A model generated the notes under the pieces. It searched no databases and was not told the DNA's origin. It saw only the letters and a program-made list of their open reading frames with translations. The translations under genes and the position numbers were made by a program. Source: Certhia americana (Eukaryota; Chordata; Aves; Passeriformes; Certhiidae). From it: a stretch of DNA of 64,000 nt. Location: the NCBI GenBank assembly GCA_018697195.1, contig CM031859.1, forward strand, positions 54,932,650 through 54,996,649. The letters are read 5' to 3'. Positions 1-12,555 of the stretch are shown here, piece by piece (position 1 is the first letter of the stretch; every line of letters begins with the position of its first letter).

Positions 1-47
<47 letters not shown>
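1..47. repeat. (GT)n microsatellite at window edge
   Basis: An uninterrupted GT dinucleotide run fills the first 47 bases and is cut by the window edge, so its true length is unknown. It abuts the LTR-like sequence that follows. No coding function is implied. Confidence 0.95.
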
Positions 48-48
<1 letters not shown>

Positions 49-54
49 TGTAAT

Positions 55-703
55 TGTCTGTCAATGACCAACTGTCAATAAACCTGCTGGGGCAGTTTTC
101 TTATCTCTTCCATAACCCAGCCTCCCTCCAGGGAGAGATCTTCTGCTAATGGACCATTGAGTCTCACTGATAGAATTACATCATCCCACTGGGAAATGCT
201 CCAGCCAGGGGGAGGAGCCAAGTATTGCTACCTGGATAAAAATCTGGGAGTTGGAACACTAAGGCAGCCTTTTCCACTGGATTCCCAGAGGAAGACCAGG
301 CCCATCTATCACCACTGGACCTTCAGTGAAGGAACTCTGCTCTTCCTACAGGAGCATCACTTCAACAGAGCCACATCTGCCACTGGGACTGCAGCCACCA
401 TGGAATGGCACTGCCACCAACACCCTGACCCACAGAGTGTCAGGTTGTATCCTGACTCTGTCAGTGGGTTTTGTTTGTTTATTTGTTTATTTCTTTTCCT
501 CCTTTGTAACACTGCATGTGTTTTGGGTTTATTGTTTATTTTAGTCCCCCTAATAATGAACTGTTATTTCTATTCCCCTATCTTCACCTGAAGGCCCCTT
601 AATTTCAAAAGTTATAATATTTCGGAGGGAGGGGGTTTACATTCTCCATTCCAAGGGAAGCTCCTGCCTTCCTTAGCAGACACCTGTCATTCAAACCACG
701 ACA
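55..703 (+). mobile_element. Solo-LTR-like endogenous retroviral remnant
   Basis: The segment looks like an avian LTR. It starts near TGTC and ends in ACGACA (TG...CA-type borders). It has a promoter-like middle (GGAGCCAAG near 214 followed by GGATAAAAA near 233) and a T-rich block near 470-550. Its 3' part, a G-rich run followed by TTTACATTCTCC and a Cys/Pro-codon-rich tail, resembles ERVL-type LTRs of songbirds as I remember them. No gag, pol or env reading frame and no second LTR are visible, so it appears to be a solo LTR. Reading frames of 144 and 72 codons inside it are not retroviral proteins. Family assignment and exact ends are inference; orientation is from the resemblance only. Confidence 0.5.
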
Positions 704-2639
704 GTGTCTTAGCATATCTCCAGACAACTAAAATCATTCTGATGATGTTATCAAGGACATTGTCAAATAACAATATGGCTGCTACACTCTAAGGGAGTAT
801 CCATGTCCAAAGCTCAGTGAAGTCAAACATGAGTGGGCTTCAGTGGGCACTGGATTTAGGGCCAGATTGCAGGAGGCAGAAAATCTGCTCTCAGTGCTTG
901 GCCAGAAGCCCACACCACCCATTCCTCAGCAATCAGCAAGAGGATTCTTCCTGTGTACCTACACAGTGTAATCCAAAGGTGAGCTGAGCTGTCTTTGACT
1001 ATCCAAAGCTTACAACAGCAGAACCAGAAGAGGTACAGCACATAGTGTTGAACAGTTAGCTAATCTGACAGACTGAAGTGAATGTGTTCATAGTATGGAC
1101 TCACAGATAAGACTAAAGACAAAGGCATATCCGGAATAACTGAATATAAACAAAGAAACATGAGAAGGTATTCTTTGAGAAAAATACCTGTTTGACATAT
1201 GAAATCTCTGACCACACTATGAGTCACTGCAAGTGACTTCTGATGATTCACTGCCATTTTTAAAACTCTGATAACAATCATAACAACCCCTAGTTGTTTT
1301 AAAAACTGTTGGTTTTTTTTTTCTTGTGAATAAATAATTTGGTAACTTTTCATATCAAAAACCTGTGATTTGGTTTTCTTCTTCTTTTTAAGCCTCTAAA
1401 CAGCAATACCAGTGGGCTCTAGAGGGAAAGATTGCTTACATTACTTGCTCCTCATATTTGGAAGGCCATTTCTAGTGCAGACAATCAATCTTGACTGCTC
1501 TATCTCAGACTGTAAATTCCTTGGGATTTTGGTGGTGATGGTCATCTCCCAGGAGCTGGACCAAAGGAACAGAACCTATACTAGCAGGCCACCCAAATGC
1601 CACCAGATTATGACTCTTGGTTACTTCCATGGCTTTTGAGTTGTGATTCCTGCCTTACTTAGACAGGAAGCTTGAATTGTTCGCTTACACCAGTATCATT
1701 TTTCAGATAAAAATAGCTTGAACTTTCTGTCGGGTATGAGAAGGTTCTTCCTAGTCAAGCATGAATCCCTTTCCAAATGAGGTAATACAAAGTGAAAACA
1801 AAAAAAAACCAACAGCATCAAAGAAGTTTTTCCATATCAGAAAGAGACACTTGTGGGGTATTTGAGTTTAGCTAAATCAAAGTAATTTGATGCATTTAGC
1901 AGTGTCCATGTGGACATAGTTTAGCAGTGAAAGACACTAGCCTACAATTACTACTCCTCTTGGCAGTTCCCACAATCTTCTGTCCTAAATGCTTTTCCCC
2001 CAGCTGATCTGAATTTAGGCAAGGTAAAAATGTATCCTAGCAGTATCAAGGTATTCTGACAAATTTTGCCTGCAACACTTTTGAAAATTGACATAATACA
2101 GTTTTGTAATAGCTTTGAATAGTTTTGGAAAGTCATTCAAGTTTAATCTGCTTCGTAGAGAAATTATTTGAATAAAACAAATTCTACCCTTCCTAGTTTA
2201 TACTGCAGGAAGAAATTTTTTTCTCTGTTCATTCTGTATCTTATTACACACAGGTAGCATGAAAATTTTGAGCAGCACCAACAGTCAGATAATTCTTCCA
2301 GTAATTCTGCTCTGAATTTTTATTCTACTTCAAGACATACATCAGTGATTGCAACTACCTGAAAAAAAAATCAGGTTTGGGATTATTTGTTGATTGTATT
2401 ACTGCTGGCTCTGTGAACACTCCTAGTCCCTTTCAGTGCAATATTGAAGAGGCTGACTACTAACTGAACCAATCTGAGTCTGTCTTGAGCTAATCTGTCT
2501 GACTTCATAACAGAAGGCTTATTTGGTTAGTTAGTTACCAAGCCTCACCTGAGAATAGCAGTTAAGAGTAAATTTTCCCCAAGCTGTTTGTTAGAAAAAT
2601 ATGGCAGATACAAAATCAGGTCTTAGGAGAGCAAGAGTA
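704..2639. other. Gene-free flank, nothing recognised
   Basis: AT-rich, non-repetitive-looking DNA. Short open frames on both strands show no familiar protein, no paired splice sites and no repeat signature. Confidence 0.6.
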
Positions 2640-2790
2640 GACTGTAAAAATATTTATTCTGCGTGAGACCTAAGACTGATCTAGCTCAGTATTCAACATC
2701 TGCATTGGCCACTAGCAAATGAGGGGTCTCTCAATTTGAAACCTCCTAAGGAATCTGTCCTGTGTTGATTTGAGTGATTCTTTTAATTAA
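2640..2790. repeat. Possible ancient interspersed repeat
   Basis: The segment containing GATCTAGCTCAGTATTC and then TTGGCCACTAGCAAATG resembles an old amniote interspersed repeat motif (atctagcccagtatcc ... ggccantagcagatg) that recurs in reptile and bird genomes. The match is diverged and recalled from memory, so family and borders are uncertain. Confidence 0.3.
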
Positions 2791-3078
2791 TCTATATTTT
2801 GACTTTCTTGCTGTCCTGTGGCACTGGTTCTGCCACAGTGCACTTGGACATCACATGGAAAGAATATTCACCTTCTATTAGCTGACCATTTTATGAGTGG
2901 CTCAGGTCCTTACGTTGCAAGAAATAGAAGCAGAAACCCAAGAAAGCTTTTACTAAATGTAAAATAATTTTATTGAATTATATTAAATATATGGGCAGGG
3001 TTGTTTACTTATAAATCAGTCTAAATGTCCAAGTCCCTACTGAATTTTCAATCTAAAAATCCATGTAGACCTAGCAGT

Positions 3079-3397
3079 TTATGCCATTTCGGTTACCGTA
3101 CGGAGATCAACGCTTTTCTGATTCCTGTGGGGACATCTGTTCATTAGCACACAGGGTGGCCAATATCGCTTTAGGTAAAGATCAGCTAGTTCCTCTGTTC
3201 TACACACTTTGGAAGAATAGCTTTGCTTATAAAATGTAACAAATGTTTCCTGGACTCTAGCCAATATATTTTTGATCCTTTCTTGATCTTCTTTTCACTA
3301 ATCCTTCTCTTTTTGTATTCTTGCCTTTTGTTGACATGCCAAAATTCTGTCAGTCTTGTTTCCTCTTTCAAAAAACGTATTTTTGTTAAGTTGAATT
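3079..3397 (-). pseudogene. Unrecognised broken minus-strand reading frame
   Basis: Two overlapping minus-strand frames give protein-like, Lys/Glu/Arg-rich sequence. An upstream part (about 3397 to 3290) contains LTEFWHVNKRQEYKKRR. A downstream part in another frame (about 3300 to 3079) contains RTEELADLYLKRYWPPC and ends in TEMA followed by TAA. A one-base shift near 3300 would join them, as in a decayed gene copy. An AATAAA on the same strand lies about 110 bases past the stop, near 2965-2970. No clean acceptor is seen upstream. I do not recognise the protein. It could be a processed pseudogene, a transposon remnant, a terminal exon of an unknown gene, or chance. Confidence 0.25.
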
Positions 3398-3479
3398 AAG
3401 CATTCTACCCTGTTGCCAAGAGCAAATTAAGTTCCCCCACACTGAAATCAAATTTCGTAAAGTGTCCGGGCAATTAGCT

Positions 3480-4560
3480 CTAATATGTGGTTGCTGTAAC
3501 TCTTAATTTTCCCCTTTTAAGGGTTTTCTTTTTTCTCTGTCTTTGTTTCTGAACAGAAGACATGAGATTCCTTCTTTTCCCTCTGGTCGTCGTCTTTTAG
3601 TTCCCCAGCATCCAGCAACCATCCACTGATACTTAGCCAAACCTCACTTTTAATCTGTAACCCAAAGGTATTTAAGTAACAAATTGTTCATTCTTCAACC
3701 AGAAAGCTGAGCTGGTGGACCAGCCTGCTGGAACTGGAACAAGAACAAAACTTGAAGAACAGACTTCTGAAGAGGTCTCCCAAGCACCACATTTAAGCAT
3801 ATCAGATGCACATCCAGAGATTTCCCATGACAATTTAAAACTGGCACAGCTCACCCACATAACAACAGAAGCCTTGTACATCAGAACTTATCTTCTGTGC
3901 ATTTGTAGTCAGGGTTTTGATTCCAAGATTTTCAAGGACAAAATAAGAGCACATAATTATTCCAAGTAGATTGGACAGGAAATGCCCAATTTCAGAAGAA
4001 TCATGGCAAAATTGTGATTGTTTTTATATGATAGAACAGCCCAGCTTAATCCTAACCTTCTTACAAAGCTTTAGCATTCCCACATCTGCATCAGCCTACC
4101 ACAGGCTTTCTTCTCCTGGCTGCCTTCAGCAGGGAGTTTTGTCTTATCCTATTCCTCAAACCCTTTGTCTTGATGCAAAGGCAGGATGCATAAGAATAGG
4201 ACTTCTCTCTGCTTGCCCTACCAAGTATTCTGTGGTGAGGAAGGATGCAATCAGAGCCAAGGAAGCAGTTGTTTCAGTTCCAATAAAAAGTCATCTTATA
4301 TCAAAAACCCCAAATAATAATAAAAAAAATCCTGGATGGTTGCCCAATGTCAACTAGATTAGGATCAGCTAATTTGTTCATGAGAAATTTGACAGTTTGA
4401 ACATTACTCAGTCAGCCACCATCCCTCTCTTTCCTTTACATCCCCATTTATTTTGGCAGACTTAAATAGTGCACATGATAAAGCTGTATTATAGTAACAG
4501 CCATCATGCTATTTTAAGCATAACACTAGAAGTCAGAGAAAAGCTGCTTGGATTCCCAAG
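3480..4560. other. Gene-free flank, nothing recognised
   Basis: Open frames at 3715-3969 (plus) and 3971-4357 (plus) have no recognisable domain and no convincing splice context. I see no repeat or RNA gene here. Confidence 0.55.
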
Positions 4561-4663
4561 GATATATATATATACATATATATGTGGATATGGATATAGA
4601 TATATAGATATATATGGATAGATATATAGGTATAGATATATGTATGTATATACACACGTACAC

Positions 4664-4694
<31 letters not shown>

Positions 4695-4799
4695 TACATA
4701 TACATATACATATACATACATACATACATATATATACACACATATATATATACATACATATATACATATATATACATATATATACACATATATATATAT
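4561..4799. repeat. Compound TA/CA/GATA microsatellite
   Basis: About 240 bases of alternating TA, GATA-like, CACATA and CATA units. The left part is GATATA-rich, the centre (about 4650-4700) is a (CACATA)n-like block and the right part is (ATAC/ATAT)n. Tyr/Ile-rich frames on both strands are artefacts of the repeat. The sequence is highly self-complementary and could extrude hairpins. Confidence 0.95.
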
Positions 4800-7700
4800 C
4801 TGCAAATTGACCAGCCACACTGCAAACATGCTAATGAAGCAACAATTGATCTGAACACATGAAACCTGCAATTACATTAAATAATCTTTTGTTTAAAAAA
4901 TTACTTCTATCCACAGAACGACACAGAAGTGTTTTCCTGCATACATACTACCCATTGCTGATTGCCAATCCCTGTCAATATAATAGTCCTTTAACCCCAA
5001 GACGTGGGTATATTCTGCATTTGTTGTTCTCCCTTTCTTATTCTTACTCACCACAGCAACACTCCTTAGTCTGCTGTCCCCTGATTTATCTTTCTGTCAT
5101 TCCTGTAAGTGATGCAGAAGGGAGGTGCAGCTGAGAGTTGAGTGTCTAGTCCTCACTGATGTACACTGGGGACTAGTCACTAACTGCCCTTCAGTGCTTT
5201 GAAAAATCTGTTATGAATAGTAACATGCTAAAATCTCAGTCTCTATTTCAAGTTAATGTGGCCAGAACAGCATCCAGAAATTCATAGCTAGTCTTTGCCC
5301 TCAGTTTTATGATACCCATCTACTTCAGCCAACTCTTCTATTTCTTCCAGGCCAATTAAAAAAATTTCCTTGTGGCCAAGGGCAAGAAGGTCAGCACGTA
5401 TTTCCGGAGAACCGGTAGAGGGATCCTGGGGAGGATGTGGTGATAGGTGGGAGGTGAAGTATCTTTTCCTTCATTGTAGCATGGAATGGGTGGGAAAGGG
5501 CTTGGAGCTAGATCATGAACCTCCTCTCCTTCCACTCGAGGCATCCCTCAACATTTAGGCATTCCAAGCCCAGCACAGTCTCATCACACGTGATCTCACC
5601 ATAGCAACCACGTGTGACCTGCTCCCAGTTCCATGCAGTACAGGGACACAGACAGCCACCTTTCTCTGTCAATACCAGAACTGCAGTGCCTGTACTCACA
5701 GTGCCTCTCAGAAAAAGCTGGGATGTCTGAAGGCAAGTCTGATAGCTTGTGAATTCCCACAAAATTCACCAATTCCGTTCTTCTCTATTTCATGGGCTAC
5801 CCCCTACTCTTCTCTTTTAATTTTCCATCTGGAAGACCTGATTCATGCTCTGTTCTATCCCACATGCTTCAGCTTCTGACTCCTTCTTGATTCTTACCCC
5901 TGATAAGACTGACTTCTTTGTTATTAATGTTATCAAAAGGATGAATTAAAATTAATTCAAGATTTGTAATTCAGCTGCATTGTTGAAGTGAAAAGTCAAG
6001 CCAGTCAAAACAGCAAATGAAACATGCTCAAAGGCATATCACAGCAGCTTTTAAAGGAAAACACGGACTCTTTATAAGAGCCTAGACTTCTAAACAGAAG
6101 AGAGAAATGTGCATGACCATACAAAGCACAATATGCACGCATAGAAGCTATTTGTGAAGCACATATGATACTTTCCAAAGATTTTAGGTCAGTTACATGA
6201 TAAACATAACACACCTCATAATGCAGCTACAGAATCTGTATGTCAAACCTAAAATATAACCTTCTATAGGACAAAACCCAGAATTTTTATATTGTAATTT
6301 TGATGCTGTTTTCCTAATAACATCAGTCACCTTTTTGCATATTTTCCTGATACTACAAATACTTTATCCAATATATTTGAGTTACATCATAGTGTCATAT
6401 AACATGCATCTACTGGTTTTAAGCTTGGAGTGAAAGAAGAAGTAATTTTCTTTTTGAACGACTGCTGCCTGTTTCCCTGTCGCTTAAATTCTCATTGTTT
6501 TGGTACTTTATTTTGCAATCTAAACTTAAACTTGTATTTCCTGCCTTCACATGAGGATTTCCACTTCTACAACAAGCACTTTTGAAAGGCATAATCAGAA
6601 AAATCTCAGATGGAAAATATATTTAAATTGTCACGAGGCATAAAATGTAAGGGAAAAAAAGGAGCTATGAATGTATTAGAAAGAGGAGGAAAAGAATATA
6701 TAGGTCTATTACATAATGTAGGAAGCAAGAAAGAATGGTTTCATGTACACACAAACATGAAAGATACACTGCAGTCAAATACATGGAAAAAATATATTTT
6801 AAGGACAGAAGAGTACCAGACAGAGTACAGAAAAAACAGGTTAAAGAACAAATTTAAATTAATGTTTTAGCCAGCAGAGGTAGATGAAATTTACCCTAGA
6901 CAACATGAGAAAAAGTTTGAAGTAGCCAAACTAGCCGATTTTGGAACTAACCAAAATACTTTCCCAAATATTAGCGATTGCATGTGGGGACCTGGGGAGG
7001 ATAAGAGAAGCTCTAGAAAATGAGAAAAGGCAAAAAGTCTTTTACAGAGGGAGAAGGAAAGATGTGAAGATGCCGAGCCCATAAACTAATCTGTCTATAA
7101 AAATACTGTATTGAATTACTAAACAATCCATGTCAACAGCCTTAAAGATAATAAAGTGATAAAAAAAAGCAACAAGGGTGTGTCAAGAACAGCTCACTTC
7201 ACACCAAACTAGTTCATTTATTTGACAGGGAATAGACATAAGAAGCACAGAAAGAAGCAGAAGAAAGCTGTATTCACACCAAAGGTTTGTCACTGTCCAT
7301 GTGGTGTTCTTGGAGGGAAGCAGAATCTTGATATGTTCACCATCAGGTAGATAAGGTTGGCTGACTTCATTTCAAATCTGCTTATCAGTGACTTCCCACC
7401 AAACAAAAACAGTATCTCAAGTGGATGTGATTCTGCCTTGGGTCAACTGAATCCAGTTGTATTTAATATTTCCATAGTGACTAGCACAGTACAGTAGAAA
7501 TTTCCCAGTGACATATCACATAGCTAGGGGAAAAAAAGGAAATACTAGTTTATTCTGAGCTTATTTTATCAGGGGATATTCCTGATGATACCTTCACCAC
7601 CTCTGCTAATACTATGGGCCCCCAAAAGCATTCTAGTCACATCTGTACTGCATTTTTAGATGTATTCTGCTTCTCAACCCTCTTGCCAAGCCTGGGATCC

Positions 7701-9267
7701 ATTCTGGTTCTCCTGTTAAGTCAGAGTGGCTGTGCTGGGTAGTTTTGAAGAGGTATATGCAATTGTGAAGTTGATAAATGGATCTATAGATTTGATTCAA
7801 AGACCACTTCAGGTAATATAAGTGGTAATGGTATGCAGATGGATGATAAAAGCTTTTTCAATAGATTCTGGAAGACTTTACTCACTTCCCTAGAAGAATG
7901 ACTGAAGTATTTAAAGATCGGGTTGAACTGACAACTGCACTTGTTTTTACTTTAGTGGCGTAGTCTTCTGGGAGTAGCTCCATATTTCCATCATTAATTT
8001 ACAGTAGTACTGATCCTCAGTGAGGGAAAACTACCTGCAGCACTACAGTTTGATTTATAAGGGATCATGGATCTGGCCCTACCTGTTCAAATGTTAATGT
8101 ATTCATCCGTGTTGTGTGAATATTTTACCTGGGAGTATTATGGGAGTTTATAGGAATTTAAAAATATTAAAATATATATTTCTGGTTTATATGGCATTTT
8201 TTATCGTAAAAATCAATTATTCAATAGAATTTGGTTAACTTTTGTTTTTACTGAACATACTCAGGTTATTATATCAAAGGCAATAACCACTAAGGTCAAG
8301 GTTAGGGGCAAGATTTCTTTTAGTTACTGAATCATACATATGCTTTTTGTTAACTTCAAAGTCAAATCACCCTTACTTCTTCTCTTTATTTTTTGATCAC
8401 AGGCTGCCCAGAAAAAATGCCAGGTATATTCACAGGCACCAAGACACAAGAAGATTTGATCAAACTGAGCAAACTAAAATTGCAAGCACGAGGTTTCCAA
8501 ATCAAAAATTCAAAAGCCTGATCAGGCAAAACACCACCCCTCCAGCTTAGCTGAGTACAGGAGTTTCCAAAAAACTTAAAAACACTGGCTTTTAGTACAA
8601 GGGCAGATGAGCTGAACCTTAAAAACTGTTCTCATTCTCTTCGACCAAAAGCTTGGACAACGGAACAAAATAAGTGAACCTTGGTTAACTTCCAGGTTAA
8701 CTGGACGAGTGTTGTGAAGACTCTGCCTCTGTGAATATTGCTTCAGAAAATGTAATTTCTTTTTCATAGCAACCTTTTTCATAGGTACAAGAACAGGATA
8801 AAAGGCAGGAAAAAGAAAGCAGTATTTACAGTTGATCTTGTTTTACTTAACTCTCACACACAGTGATTCATTTTTACCAATAAGGGAAAGTAAGAGCATA
8901 CCTTTCATGAGTCATATTCTTTTTTTTTTTTCTTGTGGATTTCTCAGTTTTCAATGTTTTGTTTATTGATTATCCTTTTAATTCTTTGTGACACAAATAA
9001 GTTTAGCAGTAGAAAGGTCACCACCAGATGTGCTTTCTCCCCATTTTTGAACTAGGTTGCAAATCATGTCTTCTTGTTTGCAATAACACTGGAGTGAAAG
9101 GTTCAGCTCAGTCTTAAGTGCCTAATTTTATGGAATCTAAACATACATTGCTTTTGTCTTTGGTCAAGAAATACATCTCGCCAATCGGGCCCTATTGCAT
9201 AGACAGGTATACAAGTAGGCTGAGAACTTACCTTTCGTCTTTACAGTATGAAGACCTTGATCAGCTT
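4800..9267. other. Gene-free flank, nothing recognised
   Basis: AT-rich unique-looking DNA. All open frames are short and unlike known proteins, for example the A-rich 86-codon frame at 6610-6870. There is no CpG cluster, tRNA-like fold or tandem repeat. Confidence 0.6.
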
Positions 9268-9385
9268 TTTTGTGGGGGGGAAAAAACCCCAAAAACCAAA
9301 CAAAACAAAAACAAAAACAAAAGAAACCCAAGAAACAAGAACAGCAAAAACCCCAAACCCCTCAAACTCTCAACAAACAAACTCA
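9268..9385. repeat. A/C-rich low-complexity tract
   Basis: A G7 run is followed by AAAAAACCCC and then about 100 bases built almost only of A and C (AAACAAAAACAAAAAC type). Similar tracts occur at 22300-22382 and 28408-28455, and in complement at 60782-60862. Confidence 0.85.
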
Positions 9386-12326
9386 ATTAATTTTATATGT
9401 ATAAACATAAACTTCACAATTTAGCCCTGACATAACTCATCTGGGCCTCCCAAATCACACCAGAAATTATTCAGCCATACAGAGGTAAGGCTGAAAGGGC
9501 TCAAAAGTATTCACTGACTTTGCATGCCTCTGTTTACGGTTGTCTGGCTTTAAAGACTTACCAGCAGGTGTCTAATTTAGGCTATCTTAAAAAAAAGAAG
9601 AACTCAAAATGTGGGGTACTTTTTAGAAAAGATTTCCCAAAGTGGCTTGTACAAGGAGTTTGAGTGAGCCAGTGCTCAATTCAGAAAGCACAACCAAGGG
9701 CCCAATCCAAAACTCACTGAAGGACACAGTCAGCTTGTATTACTCTGGTGATTCCATGCTCCTGAAAGTGGCAATCATAACAAACACCAGATTAAGTAGT
9801 ATGATGCACATGCTACAGGATTCTGAGGCACAGAGGTGATAGCTTTCATACTGAAACTATACAGTGCTTTTGTATGCACCTGGCATGTGCTCCGTGGACA
9901 GACCTTGTCTTCTCTAAAATGAAGAAAGGGAAAACAAAGTGAGAGTTGGTTTTGATCCATTTAATTCATTATCTATGCTACAATCCTGAAACCAAGGAAA
10001 AAAAGACAATCTTTAATCTTTCTCATCTAGTCAAGGAGTGCCCAAGGAACATACTGTAGTTGACTAGTAAGTTGAAACTGTTCCTAGCTTTTTTAATTTT
10101 CTCAAACTTTCAGAAAAAACATTGTCCCTTGGTTACCAGACATTGAAGTATTCAAAGACTTCTTCAGTTTTCATCCCCTTCAAAGACTGATTGCACAAGA
10201 TTTAAAAGCTCAAAATATTTTAGCCTTCTCTTGTGTGTGTTTCCTGCTCTCATAAAATCGTTCACCCCTCCTCACTGGCTAGTGGGGCTTAAAAACTTCA
10301 GTTGTCTTGTTTTCCTTAAGATTTTGTCAAAGATTAATTAATATGGCTTGCAATACATCCCTTTACTTAATGAAAGAGAGTCTGTGTTTTAATTTTTTTT
10401 CTTCAAGTTATCACCAGGAGAGTCAGGATATGAAAATAAAAGATTTTAACAATATAGACAGAAAGACAGTTTTGGAGAAGTTAGACTAATCATCTGACAG
10501 TGGTGGAGTGCAAATAGAGGGGAGAAAGGAGGTCAAATGTACATCAGTTTCTCACACCTGTGAGAAAGTAGGTGTGGGGAAGAGTTCACTTAAGAAAAAA
10601 TAGGGAAATGTAAAAGTCTGTAAGACACTGAAAACAGGTTGTTGAACTCCTATCCTTCTGAATCCGTTTTATTAAAATAATAGACAGTATTTCTCTGCCT
10701 TTTAGTAAAGGAAATCAGGGTAGAATAAGAGGTTCTCTGACTCTTCTACAAAGATAGAGGAAGAAAATTCCCAGGATCTTGGTTATTATATATACTTAAC
10801 TAAGCACAGGATTCGGCCTAATAGTTTTTGTTCCAAGAGAGAATGTATTTATATATATATATATATATATTTAATGAAATTTTTACTCAAGCAAGATAAT
10901 ACCCAACTTAAAGCAAGTGTGCAATCTTCCCATCTGGGTGGAGAACCGTGCTGCAGAGCCCTAGGAGGTAAGGTACAAAAAGGATGCCATGGAGCATCTC
11001 TGCTCTTGATTCCCACTCTTGCATCTATGTAAGCTGGGCAGTTCAACAGGCATGGAAGCACTGCATGGCATGTTGATGTTGACATCCCAATGTCCACCTG
11101 CTGGATGTTACGTGAGGTTTTGGTTTGTGAGCAGCTGGAGTCTGGCACCAGCTGCTGAAAGCTTCTGACTGGCATTCCCAGCTTACTTCCACCTAAGAGA
11201 ACACCCAGCCTTTGCATTCCCCAGGTGCAGGGCAAGTGGGGCAGGATGAGCAGGGCATCCCTTGGAAGGTGTGACTGCGAGGTGCAGTGAAAGCCCTGCG
11301 TGTCCCCTCCCCTGGGGCACTCAGATGGGATGGGCACAGGGGCACCCACCAGGAAGGTCCTGTCCCAGCAGCAGGAGCAGGTGCAGAAGCACCAAAGCTC
11401 TTTGGCCAGGCAAGCTCAGGATCAGCCAGGCCCCGAGCTGTTCAGTCGTGTCCTCACTGAGGCATTTCTCACACAGGCAGAGAGATGCAGAATCTTAGGC
11501 CACGACCATCAGTGGTGTCAAGACTGTGCCTTTTAAAGCATTATTCTGCTGCCTAAGCAACATTGTAGGGACCTGTATAGTAGTTCGAGTCATTGCCTGA
11601 AGCCACGACAGCCATTTGTGGCAGAATAGGGAAATGCACCTTCATCCCCAGAGGCTCTGGCTAACACCATAACCGCACCAATGTCCTTCCTCTTTTCTCC
11701 TTCCTCCTGGCTGCTCAGAATCAGCTTGAAATCACATAAGAGGGACAGATTTTGATCACAGAGAGATGGGGCATTACAATTAGACAGGTCTCCCTGAAAT
11801 GGAGATGCTTTGATCACAAAAAGTCCATGTGGCACATAACCAGCTGGACTGAGCCCACTGTGGTCTGTCAGAGTTGAAATGGCTGAAGCCATGTGAAATA
11901 AGAGAGAGTTGTGGGGATGCAAGAGGAAAAAGGTGGTGGTGAGGCAAAGAGAAATGCTGGGAAAGATATTTATTCGAAAGAAAATAAAACTCTCAGCTGT
12001 CATCCTATTTTACTCAATGGCAAAATTTCCACTGACTTCATGACAAAGGACCAGCTAGCCATGAGCGTGAGTGCAAAAAGCAGCCACTGATGTGCAACTC
12101 AGTGTCACTCCCTGAGCAACTTTGAAATACCAACTCTTCACTTCTTCACAAAGCAGCAGGACAAGTTAAATCTTTGATTTTTTTTTTTCAGACTGAAATA
12201 TTCTGTTGTATTCTGAAATGCACTTTGTTTTCAGTATGTGACAAGACTTATTTTAGGCCTTGAGGTTTTGGCTAATGCTATAATAGAAAAAGCTGCAATG
12301 CTAAGTATAGAATGGCCTGCCAGTTT
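9386..12326. other. Gene-free flank with one (AT)10 run
   Basis: No gene recognised. A perfect (AT)10 run sits at 10851-10870. The stretch 10900-11560 is more GC-rich than its surroundings and carries a 166-codon minus-strand frame (10849-11349). That frame runs into the AT repeat and has no familiar domain, so I do not call it. Confidence 0.55.
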
Positions 12327-12555
12327 ACAGAATCACAGAATGATCATGGTTGGAAAAGGAATTGAAGATCATCTAGTTCAACCATCAACCCAGTACCACC
12401 ATAATCACCCCAACACCATATCCCCAAGTGCCACATCCAGACACCTCTTGAACACTTGCAGAGATAGTGACTCCACCACCTCCCTGGGCAATTTGTTCCA
12501 GTGCCTGACCACTCTTCCAATGAAAAATTATTTTTCTAATATTTAATCTGAACAT
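12327..12555 (-). mobile_element. CR1 LINE 3' end, minus orientation
   Basis: The left end carries ACAGAATCACAGAAT, the reverse complement of the octamer repeat (ATTCTRTG) that terminates CR1. It continues with the expected CR1 tail: GATCATCTAGTTCAACC, then CCACCACCTCCCTGGGCAA, then TTCCAGTGCCTGACCAC. About 230 bases are kept, the usual severe 5' truncation of CR1. No reverse transcriptase is present. CR1 is the dominant interspersed repeat of birds, so this supports the taxonomic call. Confidence 0.9.

Noticed and set aside
4504..4871. Tyr/Ile/Cys/Val-rich frames on both strands
   Set aside because: Translations of the TA/CA microsatellite.
10849..11349. 166-codon minus-strand frame
   Set aside because: Ends in an (AT)n repeat, has no recognisable domain, and overlapping plus-strand frames are similarly open. 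The local GC rise may explain it.
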